A DNA stretch of 64,000 bases, taken from assembly GCF_002904335.1 (NCBI RefSeq), contig NZ_PPHF01000030.1, positions 248,001-312,000 of the forward strand, given 5' to 3'. The position numbers and the translations under genes are program-made. Below the pieces are notes generated by a model. It did no database searches and was not told the origin of the DNA. It saw only the letters and a list, made by a program, of their open reading frames with translations. Below, in pieces: positions 27,442-37,013 of this stretch; within the stretch, counting starts at the first letter, position 1; each line of letters opens with the position of its first letter. The stretch is from Amycolatopsis sp. CA-126428 (GTDB taxonomy: Bacteria > Actinomycetota > Actinomycetes > Mycobacteriales > Pseudonocardiaceae).

Positions 27442-29130
27442 ATGAGCAGGTTCGTGGACACGCTCGTCGCCACCGCGACGAAGCGGGGGCAGCAGCGCGG
27501 CATGGTCACCGGGGAGCCGAAGGAGCCGGTCCGGCGGACCTGGGCCGAGGTGCACGCCGAAGCCCGGCGGATCGCCGGTGGCCTCGTGGCCGGCGGGTTC
27601 GAGCGCGGGGGTGCGGTGGCCGTGCTGGCCGCCGCGCCGGTGCTGATCGCGCCCACCGTGCAGGCCGTCTGGCTGGCCGGTGGCAGCGTCACCATGCTGC
27701 ACCAGCCGACCCCGCGCACCGATCTCGCCGAATGGGCCGAGGACACCGTGCGGGTGCTCGGCATGATCGGCTCCGACCTCGTGCTGCTGGGCGAGCCGTT
27801 CGACCAGCTGGCGCCCGTCCTGGAGCAGAAGGGCATCGGGTTCAAGCTCGTCACCGAGCTGGCCGCCGCCGAGCCGCTGCCGGACGTCGTCGTCACCGAC
27901 GAGGGCGACACCGCGCTGCTGCAGCTCACCAGCGGCTCGACCGCCGACCCGAAGGCCGTGCGGATCACCTACGGGAACCTGTACTCGAACGTCAAGGCCA
28001 TGGTCGAGCGCGCGGAGTTCGACTTCGACGTCGACGTGATGGTGTCCTGGCTGCCGACGTTCCACGACATGGGGATGGTCGGCTTCCTGACCGTGCCGAT
28101 GACCTTCGGCGTCGAGCTGGTCAAGATCACGCCGGTGGAGTTCCTCTCCGGGCCGCTGATCTGGCCGGAGCTCATCACGAAGTACCAGGGCACCACGACG
28201 GCGGCCCCGAACTTCGCCTACGCCATCGTCGGGCGCCGGATGGCCCGCGTCGACGAGGACGACGCCTACGACCTCTCGACGCTGCGCATCGCGCTGAACG
28301 GCGCCGAGCCCATCGACGAGACCGCCGTGCAGACCTTCGTGGACGCCGGAGCCCGGTTCAAGATGCCGGCGGAGTGCGTCTTCCCGGCCTACGGCATGGC
28401 CGAAGCGACGCTCGCCGTGTCGTTCGCGCCGCTGTTCACGGGCCTCACCCTCGACGTCGTCGAGGCCGACGCGCTGGAGGCGGACAACCGCGCGGTGCCC
28501 GTCCCCGAAGGCGACCCGCGGCGCGGCACCGACGGCGTCCGGTCGTTCGCGCTGCTCGGCCGGCCCCTCGACGGGCTGGAAGCGGAGATCGTCGACGACG
28601 CGGGTGCGCGGCTGGGCGAGCGTCAGGTCGGCGAGATCCGGCTGCGCGGCGAGGCCGTGACACCCGGCTACCTGACCATGGACGGCCCGCTCGCGACGCA
28701 GGACGACGACGGGTGGCTGAACACCGGCGACCTCGGCTACCTGGTGGACGGCCAGATCGTCATCTGCGGCCGCCGCAAGGACGTCATCATCATGGGCGGC
28801 CGCAACCTGTACCCGACGGACATCGAGCGCGCGGCGACCTCGGTCGAGGGCGTGCGCGCGGGCAACGCGGTGGCCGTCCGGCTGGACGCGGGCAGCCGCC
28901 GCGAGCGGTTCGCGGTGGTCGTCGAGTCGAAGCTGGCGGGTGACGCCGAAGCCGAGAAGGACCTGATGAAGCAGGTGTCGGCCCGGGTCCGTGACGCGGT
29001 GGACATGCGGCCGTACGCGGTGGTGGTGCTCCCGGCGGGCAGCCTCCCGAAGACCCCGTCGGGCAAGGTCAAGCGCGCGGCGACGGCGCAGCAGTACGCG
29101 GACCGGATCAAGAAGAACGCCGACGCCTGA
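27442..29130 (+). CDS. Fatty-acyl-AMP/CoA ligase (FadD/FAAL-like)
   Basis: 562 residues of the adenylate-forming family. The P-loop-like motif LTSGSTADPKAVRITYGNL, the A-loop SWLPTFHDMGMVGF, YGMAEATL, WLNTGDLGYL and the catalytic Lys in SLPKTPSGKVKR are all present. The HDMGMVGF form and spacing resemble fatty-acyl-AMP ligases, which activate fatty acids for transfer to polyketide or lipid carriers. The location matches Rv1013 (pks16), an acyl ligase between ispE and pth. TAATGT lies seven bases before the ATG, so it is probably leaderless. A hairpin terminator follows. Confidence 0.9.
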   Translation: MSRFVDTLVATATKRGQQRGMVTGEPKEPVRRTWAEVHAEARRIAGGLVAGGFERGGAVAVLAAAPVLIAPTVQAVWLAGGSVTMLHQPTPRTDLAEWAEDTVRVLGMIGSDLVLLGEPFDQLAPVLEQKGIGFKLVTELAAAEPLPDVVVTDEGDTALLQLTSGSTADPKAVRITYGNLYSNVKAMVERAEFDFDVDVMVSWLPTFHDMGMVGFLTVPMTFGVELVKITPVEFLSGPLIWPELITKYQGTTTAAPNFAYAIVGRRMARVDEDDAYDLSTLRIALNGAEPIDETAVQTFVDAGARFKMPAECVFPAYGMAEATLAVSFAPLFTGLTLDVVEADALEADNRAVPVPEGDPRRGTDGVRSFALLGRPLDGLEAEIVDDAGARLGERQVGEIRLRGEAVTPGYLTMDGPLATQDDDGWLNTGDLGYLVDGQIVICGRRKDVIIMGGRNLYPTDIERAATSVEGVRAGNAVAVRLDAGSRRERFAVVVESKLAGDAEAEKDLMKQVSARVRDAVDMRPYAVVVLPAGSLPKTPSGKVKRAATAQQYADRIKKNADA

Positions 29131-29136
29131 CCAGAA

Positions 29137-29177
29137 CGCCCCGATGTGGCCGTGGTTGCGTTGGCCGCATCGGGGCG
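29137..29177. terminator. Terminator between acyl ligase gene and DivIVA-motif genes
   Basis: CGCCCCGATG (29137-29146) pairs with CATCGGGGCG (29168-29177), with an inner GGCC/GGCC pair. It lies between convergent genes and may serve both. Confidence 0.75.
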
Positions 29178-29251
29178 CTGGGGAAGGGCCGAAACTGTCG
29201 GTGGCCTCCGGTAGCGTGGAGAACGGGGGGCGCCCCCGCGGGCGGGTGGGG

Positions 29252-29608
29252 TCAGCGTTGCTGGACGCGCACCGCCCGCAGGGTCGGCGGGGCGGCGCGC
29301 TCGGTGGTGGCTTCCGGCGCCGTGCGGGCGCCGGGAAGGTCCGGGGCCTGGCCGGTGCGGGCGGCGAGCTGGTCCTCCACCGCGTCGAGGAACTCGTCGA
29401 CCTCGCGCTCGTCGTAGCCGCGCTTGCCGATCAGCGGCTTCACGAACATCACGTGGTGCACTTCGGCGGCGGTCAGGTCGTCCTCGTCGGCGAGCGTCTT
29501 GGCGATCCGCCGGACGAACGCGTCCACGTCGTGCTTCGCGTAACCACGGCGGCCGATCGGGGCGTTGGCGAAGGTGACCTCGGCGAGGTCTTCGGCGGTG
29601 AACGACAT
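29252..29608 (-). CDS. Small DivIVA-domain protein with two motif copies (1)
   Basis: 118 residues from ATG at 29608 with GGAGAG upstream. Two copies of the DivIVA N-terminal motif are visible: VTFANAPIGRRGYAKHDVDA and MFVKPLIGKRGYDEREVDEF, about 40 residues apart. A polar, Pro/Ala-rich tail follows. DivIVA/Wag31 proteins sense membrane curvature at the cell pole through this N-terminal domain, but they normally add a long coiled coil that is absent here. Together with its neighbour it forms a pair of short proteins. Likely a membrane-associated protein of unknown partner. Confidence 0.75.
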   Translation of the reverse strand: MSFTAEDLAEVTFANAPIGRRGYAKHDVDAFVRRIAKTLADEDDLTAAEVHHVMFVKPLIGKRGYDEREVDEFLDAVEDQLAARTGQAPDLPGARTAPEATTERAAPPTLRAVRVQQR

Positions 29609-29859
29609 GGAACTCTCCGATTCCGGGGTTGGGCGGGTGCGAACTCCCGTACACCGTCCTAACCCCTGAACAGGCTGCCCGAAAGGGGCTGCCCCCAACC
29701 TCACCCCGACGGGCGGCCTCGCGCCCGCCTTCGGGTGAGCCGGCGCTACGCAGCGCTGTGTGGCCGGGTTCACACCGTGACATCCGGGGCTCCGCCACCC
29801 GGAACCCCCGAAGAACCGCTGTGACACCCGGGGCCTCCGCAACCCGAGTAAGCACCGCG
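29609..29859. other. Gap between the two DivIVA-motif genes
   Basis: No gene is supported. Two imperfect direct copies of a 25-base element beginning GTGACA and containing CCGGGGC lie at 29777-29801 and 29821-29846. The 29608 gene may have its own promoter here, since the gap is long for an operon. Confidence 0.45.
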
Positions 29860-30177
29860 TCAGCGGCCGAACCACTTCCGGGGGCCCTGCGGCCGCTGCT
29901 GCTCCTCGACTTCCGCCGGCCGCGGGTTGCGCAGCTCCACCAGGGCCGCCTCGGCCTCGTCGAGGAACAGGTCGACCTGGGCCTGGTCGTAGCTGCGCAT
30001 GCCGACCGGCATGATCGTGAACTCGACGTAGTGGATGTCGTCCGGCGTCAGGATGTTCCGCCCGGCCAGTGCCTCGGCGATGAGGTCGAGGAAGGCGTCC
30101 ACCTCGTCCTCGTTGTAGCCGCGGCGGCCGAACCGGGGTTTGCCGAAGGCGATCGACCGGGCTTCGTCCGGAGTCAT
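29860..30177 (-). CDS. Small DivIVA-domain protein with two motif copies (2)
   Basis: 105 residues from the ATG at 30177. Motif copies: AFGKPRFGRRGYNEDEVDAF and FTIMPVGMRSYDQAQVDLFL. A short basic tail ends GPRKWFGR. It is clearly a paralogue of the 29252-29608 product, giving four copies of the curvature-sensing motif in two proteins. It starts 21 bases after pth, so it is probably read with rplY and pth. Confidence 0.75.
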   Translation of the reverse strand: MTPDEARSIAFGKPRFGRRGYNEDEVDAFLDLIAEALAGRNILTPDDIHYVEFTIMPVGMRSYDQAQVDLFLDEAEAALVELRNPRPAEVEEQQRPQGPRKWFGR

Positions 30178-30198
30178 GGCTTCACCTCGCCACCCATG

Positions 30199-30792
30199 TC
30201 AGCCCGCGTGGAAGGAGTTCTGCGCGGCCGCGAGGCCGGTGCCGATCAGCGCTTCGGTCGCGTCCGCGCACCGGTCCACCTCCAACGGGAGTTCTTTGCG
30301 CTCGACCGTCGAAAAGTCCTTCAGCACGAAGTCCGCCGGGTCCTGGCGGCCGGGCGGGCGGCCGATGCCGAACCGCACCCGGTAGTAGTCGCGGGTGCCC
30401 AGGGACTTCGAGATCGAGCGGAGTCCGTTGTGGCCGTTGTCGCCGCCGCCGAGCTTCAGCTTCAGCGCGCCGAAGTCGACGTCGAGCTCGTCGTGCACCA
30501 CGACGATGCCGGACGGCTCGACCTTGTAGAACCGCGCCGCGCCGGCCACCGGCCCGCCGGAGAGGTTCATGTACGAGCGCGGCTTCACCAGCACCACGCG
30601 GCGGCCGGCCAGCCGGCCCTCGAGCACTTCGCCGCCGGTCTTGTGGGTCTTGAACTTGCCGCCGACGCGGGCGGCCAGCTCGTCCAGCACCATGAACCCG
30701 ACGTTGTGCCGGTTTCCGGCGTACTGGGGCCCGGGATTGCCGAGGCCGGCGAGCAGGATCAGCTCGCCGGCCCCAGGCAGGTCTTCGGTCAT
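30199..30792 (-). CDS. pth: Peptidyl-tRNA hydrolase
   Basis: 197 residues. It releases tRNA from stalled peptidyl-tRNA. Motifs: [20 protein letters not shown] with the catalytic His, [16 protein letters not shown], and [20 protein letters not shown]. Nine bases follow the rplY stop, so they form an operon, as in Rv1014c-Rv1015c. A TAGCAT box six bases before the ATG could also give a separate leaderless transcript. Confidence 0.96.
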   Translation of the reverse strand: MTEDLPGAGELILLAGLGNPGPQYAGNRHNVGFMVLDELAARVGGKFKTHKTGGEVLEGRLAGRRVVLVKPRSYMNLSGGPVAGAARFYKVEPSGIVVVHDELDVDFGALKLKLGGGDNGHNGLRSISKSLGTRDYYRVRFGIGRPPGRQDPADFVLKDFSTVERKELPLEVDRCADATEALIGTGLAAAQNSFHAG

Positions 30793-30801
30793 GCTGCGAT
30801 G

Positions 30802-31404
30802 CTATTCGGCCGCTTCGGCCGACTCTTCGCCCGCCGCCTCGTCCTCGTCGCCGCCCTCTTCACGCTGCGGCTCGTTGACGGCCACGACCAGCGATTCCGG
30901 GTCGGTGATCAGGGTGGCGCCCTGGGGCAGCTCGACCTGGCCGGCCAGCACCTGGGAACCGATCTCGAGGCCCTCGATCGAGACCTCGAACTGCTCCGGG
31001 ATGTGCAGCGCCTCGACCTCGACCTGCAGGGTGTCGACGTCCTGGTTGACCAGGCCGCCCGGGCCGGGGTTGCCGGTCACGACGACGGGGACGTCGACGA
31101 CGATCTTCTCGCCGCGCTTCACGACCAGCAGGTCGACGTGCTCGATGTAGTTCTTCAGCGGGTGGACCACGATGGTCTTGGTCAGCGCCAGCTCGACCGA
31201 GCCCTCCAGGTCCAGCGTGATGACGGCGTTCGAGCCGTTCTCGCGGACGACGCGGGCGAATTCGATCGCCGGCAGCGCGAAGTGCCGCGGGTCCGACCCA
31301 TGGCCGTAGAGGACGGCGGGGATCTTGCCGGCGCGACGCGTGCGGCGCGCGGCGCCCTTGCCGAACTCGGTGCGCGGCTCGACGGACAGACGTACCTCGG
31401 ACAC
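30802..31404 (-). CDS. rplY: 50S ribosomal protein L25, long (CTC) form
   Basis: About 200 residues from GTG at 31404 with AAGGAG nine bases upstream; the in-frame upstream codons would add a tail without support. The N-terminal L25 domain binds 5S rRNA ([24 protein letters not shown]), and the C-terminal TL5-like domain follows ([20 protein letters not shown]). The acidic tail ([19 protein letters not shown]) is typical. Encoded just before pth, as in relatives. Confidence 0.95.
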   Translation of the reverse strand: MSEVRLSVEPRTEFGKGAARRTRRAGKIPAVLYGHGSDPRHFALPAIEFARVVRENGSNAVITLDLEGSVELALTKTIVVHPLKNYIEHVDLLVVKRGEKIVVDVPVVVTGNPGPGGLVNQDVDTLQVEVEALHIPEQFEVSIEGLEIGSQVLAGQVELPQGATLITDPESLVVAVNEPQREEGGDEDEAAGEESAEAAE

Positions 31405-31733
31405 GGTGTGGCACTCCTTCAAATCAAGACAGCATGCTGCGGCGGGGGAAGCCGATGTGTTCTGTTCAAGGAAGTTTCGGCGGCGAGTTTCCGGGCGTGC
31501 ACGACGACGGGGGCTACTCGAGCCGCCGCGTCGATCACGCCGGGCACCCCAGAAGGGCCCCGCCTCGCCGAGACAACCTCAAGAGTGTAAACCAACCTCA
31601 TCACGGTGGGTTGCGGCGGGTGCCCGGCCCAGGCTAGAACCCTCCTGGAACCCCGGTACGTGACGACACAAATCCGGTGGCGGGACGACGCCGGCCGAGG
31701 TGTGCTCGGTAGCGGGAGAGCAGGGGGCGGCAA
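31405..31733. promoter_or_regulatory. Divergent region between rplY and the lipoprotein gene
   Basis: No gene is supported in these 329 bases. On the minus strand TACACT (complement of 31584-31589) could be the rplY -10 box, giving a leader of about 170 bases. The plus-strand lipoprotein gene at 31734 has only a weak ribosome binding site. Nothing else stands out. Confidence 0.4.
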
Positions 31734-32849
31734 ATGCGGGCTCGAGGGAGCAGGGTGGCGGCGGTGCTGCTGCTGGGTGGGCTGCTGGCGGGCTGTCAGG
31801 TGGCGGTCGCCGGCACCGCCGGTGTCTCCGCGGCCGACCAGGCGACGGCGGATCGGCGCGCCGAGCAGCGCGACGCCGTCGACGCGGCCCTCACGGCGCT
31901 GGGCCAGGCGCCCGCGCTCGCGCTGAAGTCCACGGTGCAGGGTGCCGAGCAGCAGTTCCGGATCACCCGCGGCGGTTACGCCGTCGGCGGGCTGCCGCTG
32001 GACGGCCGCTTCATCCAGGTGACGGCCGCCGCGGCCCAGTTCTACCTGCAGGCCGACGCCGACTACTGGAAGGCGCACGCCATCGACGAGAGCACGCAGT
32101 TCGGCACGAGCTGGGTGCGCTCGCTCGGCTCCGAACTGCCCTTCGACCCGGCGGCCCGGTTCACCCCGCCGGCGCTCGCCTCGGGGCTGCGCAAGGCACT
32201 GGCCGGGCTTGACCGGCAGGGTGAGCCGGTCAAGGCGAAGCTGCCGGACGGCACCGAGGTCTACCAGCTCGGCGCCGCGCCCAGCGTCCTGCGCGTCACG
32301 ACGGCCAAGCCGAACCGCCTCGTCAGCTTCGCCCCGACGCTGCTCGACCCGCAGAACGGCCCGAAGTACGGCGCCGAGTTCCAGGTCGCCGCGCTCACCG
32401 GGGACGCGGTGAAGGCGTTCCACACCGACCTCGACGCCGCCGTCGGCGGGCTGGGGCAGCCGTTCGAGGGGCTGGTGCAGGCCAGCGCCGTCGTCACCGA
32501 CGACCACCTCGACTGCAAGGACTTCGTCGGCTCCTGCACGACCACGGTCGACGTCTCCAACAGCGTCGTCGGCACGCCGGCGTCGGGGGAGAAGAGCGTC
32601 GTCCACATCACCCTCTCGGTGGAGGTCAGTGCCGAGTCGCTCGGCGCGCAGACGTGCACGACGGCCGGGGACGCGGAGCCGTACAAGACGATCCAGCTGT
32701 CCTGCGCGGTGAAGTTCAAGCTGCCCAACCGCACGGCCAGCTACCAGGTGCTGTCGAAGCCGAGCGCGTCGGCGGAGGTGCGCGCGGGCCTGGACGTCGA
32801 CGCGGTCAAGCAGCGGGTGGCCGCGGAGTTCGCCGGTCTCGGCGGCTGA
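31734..32849 (+). CDS. Secreted lipoprotein of unknown function
   Basis: 371 residues. The signal peptide ends in a lipobox (VAAVLLLGGLLAGC), so Cys near residue 21 is probably lipidated and the protein sits on the outer face of the membrane. The mature part is beta-rich without recognised catalytic motifs. It contains two short Cys pairs (DCKDFVGSC and a later pair) that could form disulfides. Its place opposite rplY resembles the position of lpqT near Rv1015c-Rv1017c in M. tuberculosis. It is longer than LpqT, however, and I do not see clear similarity, so I do not name it. Confidence 0.75.
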   Translation: MRARGSRVAAVLLLGGLLAGCQVAVAGTAGVSAADQATADRRAEQRDAVDAALTALGQAPALALKSTVQGAEQQFRITRGGYAVGGLPLDGRFIQVTAAAAQFYLQADADYWKAHAIDESTQFGTSWVRSLGSELPFDPAARFTPPALASGLRKALAGLDRQGEPVKAKLPDGTEVYQLGAAPSVLRVTTAKPNRLVSFAPTLLDPQNGPKYGAEFQVAALTGDAVKAFHTDLDAAVGGLGQPFEGLVQASAVVTDDHLDCKDFVGSCTTTVDVSNSVVGTPASGEKSVVHITLSVEVSAESLGAQTCTTAGDAEPYKTIQLSCAVKFKLPNRTASYQVLSKPSASAEVRAGLDVDAVKQRVAAEFAGLGG

Positions 32850-32882
32850 CCTGGACACCTACCCCCGGGTGTGTTGCTTCCG

Positions 32883-32929
32883 TTGAAGTAGGTGATCTCC
32901 CGTTCCTAGCATCGGCCGTGAACGGCCGA
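32883..32929 (+). promoter_or_regulatory. Promoter with palindrome for the NmrA-like gene
   Basis: TTGAAG (32883-32888) and TAGCAT (32907-32912) are spaced by 18 bases. TCGGCCGT-GA-ACGGCCGA (32912-32929) is a perfect palindrome overlapping the predicted transcription start, the usual place for a repressor site. The regulator is unknown and not adjacent. Confidence 0.5.
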
Positions 32930-32948
32930 CAACGAACGAGGAGATCCC

Positions 32949-33590
32949 ATGGCCAAGCTGGTGGTTTTCGGAGCGACGGGGTACGCCGGGGGCAAGATCG
33001 GCGCCGAGGCGCTGCGCCGCGGACACGAGGTCGTCGGGGTCGCGCGCAACGCGGGTGCGGTCCCCGAAGGCGTCGACGCCTGGCAGGGCTCGCTGCACGA
33101 CGAGGAGCTCGTCGCGCAGGTCGCGAAGGACGCGGACGTCATCGTGGTGGCCACCCCGGCCCGCGAGATCGACGGCAAGAAACTGATCGACGCCGTCCCG
33201 GCCCTGGCCCGGATCGCGGGCGAGAACGGCGTCCGGCTGTCGTTCGTCGGCGGCGCGGCGAGCCTGCACGTGGCCGAGGGCGGCCCGCGGCTGTTCGACA
33301 CCCCGGAGTTCCCCGCCGAGTACAAGGACGAGGCCGGCAGCCACGCCGAGGTCCTCGGCCTGCTGCGCGAGCAGCCCGAGCGCCTCGACTGGTTCTACGT
33401 CAGCCCGGCCGCCGAGTTCGGCGCCTGGACCCCCGGCGAGCGCAAGGGCGAGTTCCGGATCGGCGGCGACGTCCTGCTGACCGACGAGAACGGCAAGTCG
33501 CACATCGGCGGGGACGACTTCGCGATCGCGTACGTCGACGAGATCGAGCAGCCGAAGCACCGCCGCGCGCGCTTCACGGTTGCTTACTGA
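32949..33590 (+). CDS. NAD(P)-binding NmrA/SDR-type protein
   Basis: 213 residues, ATG with GAGGAG upstream. The Rossmann motif GATGYAGGKIGAEALRRGHEV is at residues 9-29, followed by the pattern of atypical SDR (a5-like) proteins that bind NAD(P) and act as redox sensors or reductases. No Tyr-x-x-x-Lys active site is visible. The C-terminus overlaps the convergent LLM gene by seven bases. Substrate unknown. Confidence 0.8.
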   Translation: MAKLVVFGATGYAGGKIGAEALRRGHEVVGVARNAGAVPEGVDAWQGSLHDEELVAQVAKDADVIVVATPAREIDGKKLIDAVPALARIAGENGVRLSFVGGAASLHVAEGGPRLFDTPEFPAEYKDEAGSHAEVLGLLREQPERLDWFYVSPAAEFGAWTPGERKGEFRIGGDVLLTDENGKSHIGGDDFAIAYVDEIEQPKHRRARFTVAY

Positions 33591-34450
33591 AGCTCTTTCA
33601 GTACGGGCGCGAAGGTCTCGAGGTCCGGTTCGAAGACCGTGATGTACGAGAAGCCGTAGCGTTCGCGGCGGTCCACCAGTTGCCCGGCGATCTCCTCGAC
33701 CGTGCCCAGCAAGAGCTGGGGCGCGTCGAGGAGCTCGCGGGCGTGGGGGACGGCGCTGCGCTCGGTCAGCTCGTGCCACGCCTCGGCGGCTCGGTCCCGG
33801 TCGTCGGTGACCTCGACGTGCTGGACCAGCATGTTGTACTCGACCTCGCGGCTCGTCTTGGACCGGAAGAACGCGACCCGCTCGTCCATCGCCTCGGCGT
33901 TGTCGAGCTTGAAGGTGCCCGGCGGCTTGCCGGGCTGCTGCCGGAGCCCGGCGAACCCGACGACGTCCGCGTGCTCGGCGGCCAGCGCCAGGACGCCGTC
34001 GCTGTTGCCCGCGATGAGCAGCCGCGGGTGGTCGACGCCCTCGTCCTCGAAGTGTTTCCGCAGGTAGCCAAGGCTTTCTTCGAGGTAGCCGATCCGGGCT
34101 GCGGCGGTTTGCCACGGAATACCGGCGGCGTCGAACTCGCGCTTCATGTGCCCGGCGCCGAGGCCGAGGTCGAGGCGGCCGTCGAGCAGCGCGGCCGTCG
34201 AGGACGCTTCGCGTGCGAAGAGCGCGAGGTTGTAGAAGGGCACGTTGGAGACGAGGGTGCCCAGCCGCGGCCGTTCGGTGACGGCGGCCGCCATGGCCAG
34301 CACCGGGAACGGCGCGAACCGGCCGGTGCCGAGGTAAGCGGGCACGGTGATGGCGTCGTAGCCGAGCTCTTCGGCCCGCCGGCACTTGGCGATCCAGGCG
34401 TCGCGGCTGCCGATCTCGCGGAAGCTGACGCCGAACTTGAAGTTCCCCAT
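33584..34450 (-). CDS. LLM-class (F420-type) oxidoreductase
   Basis: 288 residues with the luciferase-like TIM-barrel pattern: FKFGVSFREIGSRDAWIAKC, AEELGYDAITVPAYLG, LGTLVSNVPFYNLALFAREA, LLDGRLDLGLGAGHMKREFD. It resembles the MSMEG_2516-like subgroup of probable F420-dependent enzymes. These transfer hydride between F420H2 and an unknown substrate. TAGCGT lies seven bases before the ATG, so it is probably leaderless. It follows prs on the same strand. Confidence 0.85.
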   Translation of the reverse strand: MGNFKFGVSFREIGSRDAWIAKCRRAEELGYDAITVPAYLGTGRFAPFPVLAMAAAVTERPRLGTLVSNVPFYNLALFAREASSTAALLDGRLDLGLGAGHMKREFDAAGIPWQTAAARIGYLEESLGYLRKHFEDEGVDHPRLLIAGNSDGVLALAAEHADVVGFAGLRQQPGKPPGTFKLDNAEAMDERVAFFRSKTSREVEYNMLVQHVEVTDDRDRAAEAWHELTERSAVPHARELLDAPQLLLGTVEEIAGQLVDRRERYGFSYITVFEPDLETFAPVLKELQ

Positions 34451-34514
34451 GCCGGCGACGCTAGCGCCGGGAACCCCCGCCGGGCGCGGAGTTTCGCGCC
34501 CGGCGGAAGGGTCG

Positions 34515-35495
34515 TCAGGCGTTGCCGTCGAACAGCGACGTCACCGAGCCGTCTTCGAAGACCTGCTGGATGGCCTCCGCCAGCATCGGGGCGATCGACA
34601 GCACCGTCAGCCCCGGGAACCGCTTCTCCTCCGGGATCGGCAGCGAGTTCGTCACGATGACCTCGCGCGCCTTGCACGACGAGAGCCGCTGCGTGGCCGG
34701 GTCGGACAGGATGCCGTGCGTCGTCGCGATGACCACGTCGGCCGCGCCCTCTTCGATCAGGGCCTCGGTGGCCTTCACGATCGTGCCGCCGGTGTCGATC
34801 ATGTCGTCGATCAGGACGCAGAGCTTGCCCTCGACCTTGCCGACCACGCGGTTGGCCACCGCCTGGTTGGGCTTGTCCGGGTCGCGCGTCTTGTGGATGA
34901 ACGCGATCGGGCGGTCCCCGAGCGTCTGCGCCCACTTCTCGGCCAGCCGCACGCGGCCCGAGTCCGGCGAGACGACCGTGATGTCCGCGTCGCCATAGGT
35001 GGCCTTGATGTGGTCGGCCAGCACGGTCTGCGCCATCAGGTGGTCCACCGGGCCGTCGAAGAAGCCCTGGATCTGCGCGGTGTGCAGGTCGACCGTCATG
35101 ATCCGGTCGGCGCCCGCGGTCTTGAACAGGTCCGCGATCAGCCGCGCCGAGATCGGCTCGCGGCCCTTGTGCTTCTTGTCCTGGCGCGCGTACGGGTAGA
35201 ACGGCATCACCACGGTGATCCGCTTCGCGCTCGCCCGCTTGAGCGCGTCCACCATGATCAGCTGCTCCATCACGTACTCGTTGATGGGCGTGGTGTGCGC
35301 CTGGATGACGAACGCGTCGGTACCGCGGACGGACTCCTCGAACCGGACGAACAGCTCGCCGTTGGCGAACGTGTGCGCCGTCTGCGGGGTGATCGTCACG
35401 TTGAGGTGCTCGGCGACTTCTTCGGCGAGCTCGCGGTGGGCCCGTCCGGAGAAGAGCATCAAGTTCTTCTTCGGTGTGCCTTGCTTCGGACTCAT
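34515..35495 (-). CDS. prs: Ribose-phosphate pyrophosphokinase
   Basis: 326 residues. It makes PRPP from ribose 5-phosphate and ATP. Motifs: [37 protein letters not shown] (reads [10 protein letters not shown]), [29 protein letters not shown] and the PRPP loop [11 protein letters not shown]. Its ATG overlaps the glmU stop (ATGA), so the two are translationally coupled, as in mycobacteria (Rv1017c-Rv1018c). Confidence 0.97.
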   Translation of the reverse strand: MSPKQGTPKKNLMLFSGRAHRELAEEVAEHLNVTITPQTAHTFANGELFVRFEESVRGTDAFVIQAHTTPINEYVMEQLIMVDALKRASAKRITVVMPFYPYARQDKKHKGREPISARLIADLFKTAGADRIMTVDLHTAQIQGFFDGPVDHLMAQTVLADHIKATYGDADITVVSPDSGRVRLAEKWAQTLGDRPIAFIHKTRDPDKPNQAVANRVVGKVEGKLCVLIDDMIDTGGTIVKATEALIEEGAADVVIATTHGILSDPATQRLSSCKAREVIVTNSLPIPEEKRFPGLTVLSIAPMLAEAIQQVFEDGSVTSLFDGNA

Positions 35496-36964
35496 GCTGG
35501 CGACTCCCCGTCGGTTCCTGCTGCTGAATCGGCGTCGAGGGCGGCCTGGGCCGCCTCCGCCGCGGGCGTACCCGGCCGGCGCCGGATCGCCCAGCCTTCG
35601 ATGTTGCGCTGCGGCGGCGCCGACACCGCGAGTGTGCCCGGCGGGACGTCTTCGCGGATCACGGCACCCGCACCACTGTAAGCGCCGTCACCGATGTGCA
35701 CCGGGGCGACGAAGGTGTTGTCCGCGCCCAACCGGACATACGACCCGATAACGGTCCGGTGCTTGTGCACGCCGTCGTAGTTCACGAACACGCTGGAACA
35801 GCCGATGTTGCTGTGCTCACCGATCGTGGCGTCACCCACGTAGGTCAGGTGCGGCACCTTCGTCCCGGCCCCGATGTCGGCGGCCTTCGTCTCCACGAAC
35901 GCGCCCAGCTTCGCCTTGACGCCCAGCTTCGTGCCCGGCCGCAGGTAGGTGAACGGGCCGACGTTGACGCCGTCGCCGAGCTCCGAGTCCGACCCGTGCA
36001 CGCGGACCACCGAGGCGCCCGCGCCGATGGTGACGTTCGTCAGCGTGCTGTCCGGGCCGATCGTGCTGCCTTCGCCGACCGACGTGGTGCCCTTCAGCTG
36101 CACGCCCGGCTCGATGACGACGTCACGGGAAAGGGTGACGCCGGCGTCGATCCAGGTCGTGGCCGGGTCGGTGATCGTGACGCCCTCGCGCTGCCAGCGC
36201 TGCACGATCCGGCGGTTCAGCTCGGCGCCGAGCACCGACAGCTGCACGCGGTCGTTGACGCCTTCGGTGAGCCACGGGTCGTCGACGACCAGCGCGCCGA
36301 CGTGGAGCCCGTCGCCGCTCGCGATGCCCAGCACGTCGGTGAGGTAGAGCTCGCCCTGCGCGTTGTCGGTCGAGAGGCGCGAAAGGCCGTCGCGCAGCAC
36401 CGCCGCGTCGAAGGCGTAGACGCCCGAGTTGATCTCGGTGATCCCGGCCTGTTCCGGGGTGGCGTCCTTGTGCTCGACGATCCCGGTGACCTTGCCCGCG
36501 CTGTCGCGCACGATCCGGCCGTACCCGGCCGGGTCGGCGACCACCGAGGTGAGCACGGTGACCGCGTTCTTCGCCTCGGTGTGCTCGTCGAGCAGCGCGC
36601 CCAGGGTCGCGGTGTCGAGCAGCGGGACGTCGCCGTAGCTGACGAGCACGGTGCCGGTGACGTCGGCGGGCAGGGTCGCGAGCGCGCAGGACACGGCGTG
36701 GCCGGTGCCCTTCTGCTCGGCCTGCACCGCGGTGCCGACGGTGCGCCCGAGCGCGTCCCCGACCGCGGCCAGCCGTTCGCCGACCGCTTCGCGGCCGTGC
36801 CCGACGACCACCACGAGGTGTTCGGGGTTCAGGCCGGCGGCGGCCCGGACGGCGTGCTCGACCAGGGGCCGCCCGGCGATCGGGTGCAGCACCTTCGGCG
36901 TCGAGGAACGCATGCGGGTGCCTTCACCCGCAGCCAGGATCAACGTGCTCAGCGGGCCGGTCAA
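35492..36964 (-). CDS. glmU: Bifunctional UDP-GlcNAc pyrophosphorylase / GlcN-1-P acetyltransferase
   Basis: About 490 residues. I chose the TTG at 36964, which has GGGAGC six bases upstream; another TTG at 36974-36976 has none. The N-terminal uridylyltransferase begins [20 protein letters not shown], with SYGDVPLL and [10 protein letters not shown]. The C-terminal left-handed beta-helix with hexapeptide repeats (GATVIRED type, [19 protein letters not shown]) has the acetyltransferase site (LTYVGDA). It supplies UDP-GlcNAc for peptidoglycan. A TAGGAT box for glmU lies on the minus strand near 37014. Confidence 0.96.
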   Translation of the reverse strand: MTGPLSTLILAAGEGTRMRSSTPKVLHPIAGRPLVEHAVRAAAGLNPEHLVVVVGHGREAVGERLAAVGDALGRTVGTAVQAEQKGTGHAVSCALATLPADVTGTVLVSYGDVPLLDTATLGALLDEHTEAKNAVTVLTSVVADPAGYGRIVRDSAGKVTGIVEHKDATPEQAGITEINSGVYAFDAAVLRDGLSRLSTDNAQGELYLTDVLGIASGDGLHVGALVVDDPWLTEGVNDRVQLSVLGAELNRRIVQRWQREGVTITDPATTWIDAGVTLSRDVVIEPGVQLKGTTSVGEGSTIGPDSTLTNVTIGAGASVVRVHGSDSELGDGVNVGPFTYLRPGTKLGVKAKLGAFVETKAADIGAGTKVPHLTYVGDATIGEHSNIGCSSVFVNYDGVHKHRTVIGSYVRLGADNTFVAPVHIGDGAYSGAGAVIREDVPPGTLAVSAPPQRNIEGWAIRRRPGTPAAEAAQAALDADSAAGTDGESPA

Positions 36965-37013
36965 CGGCGCTCCCAACGGGTTACCACAAGATGGCGTCTG
37001 TCGGGCACCGATC

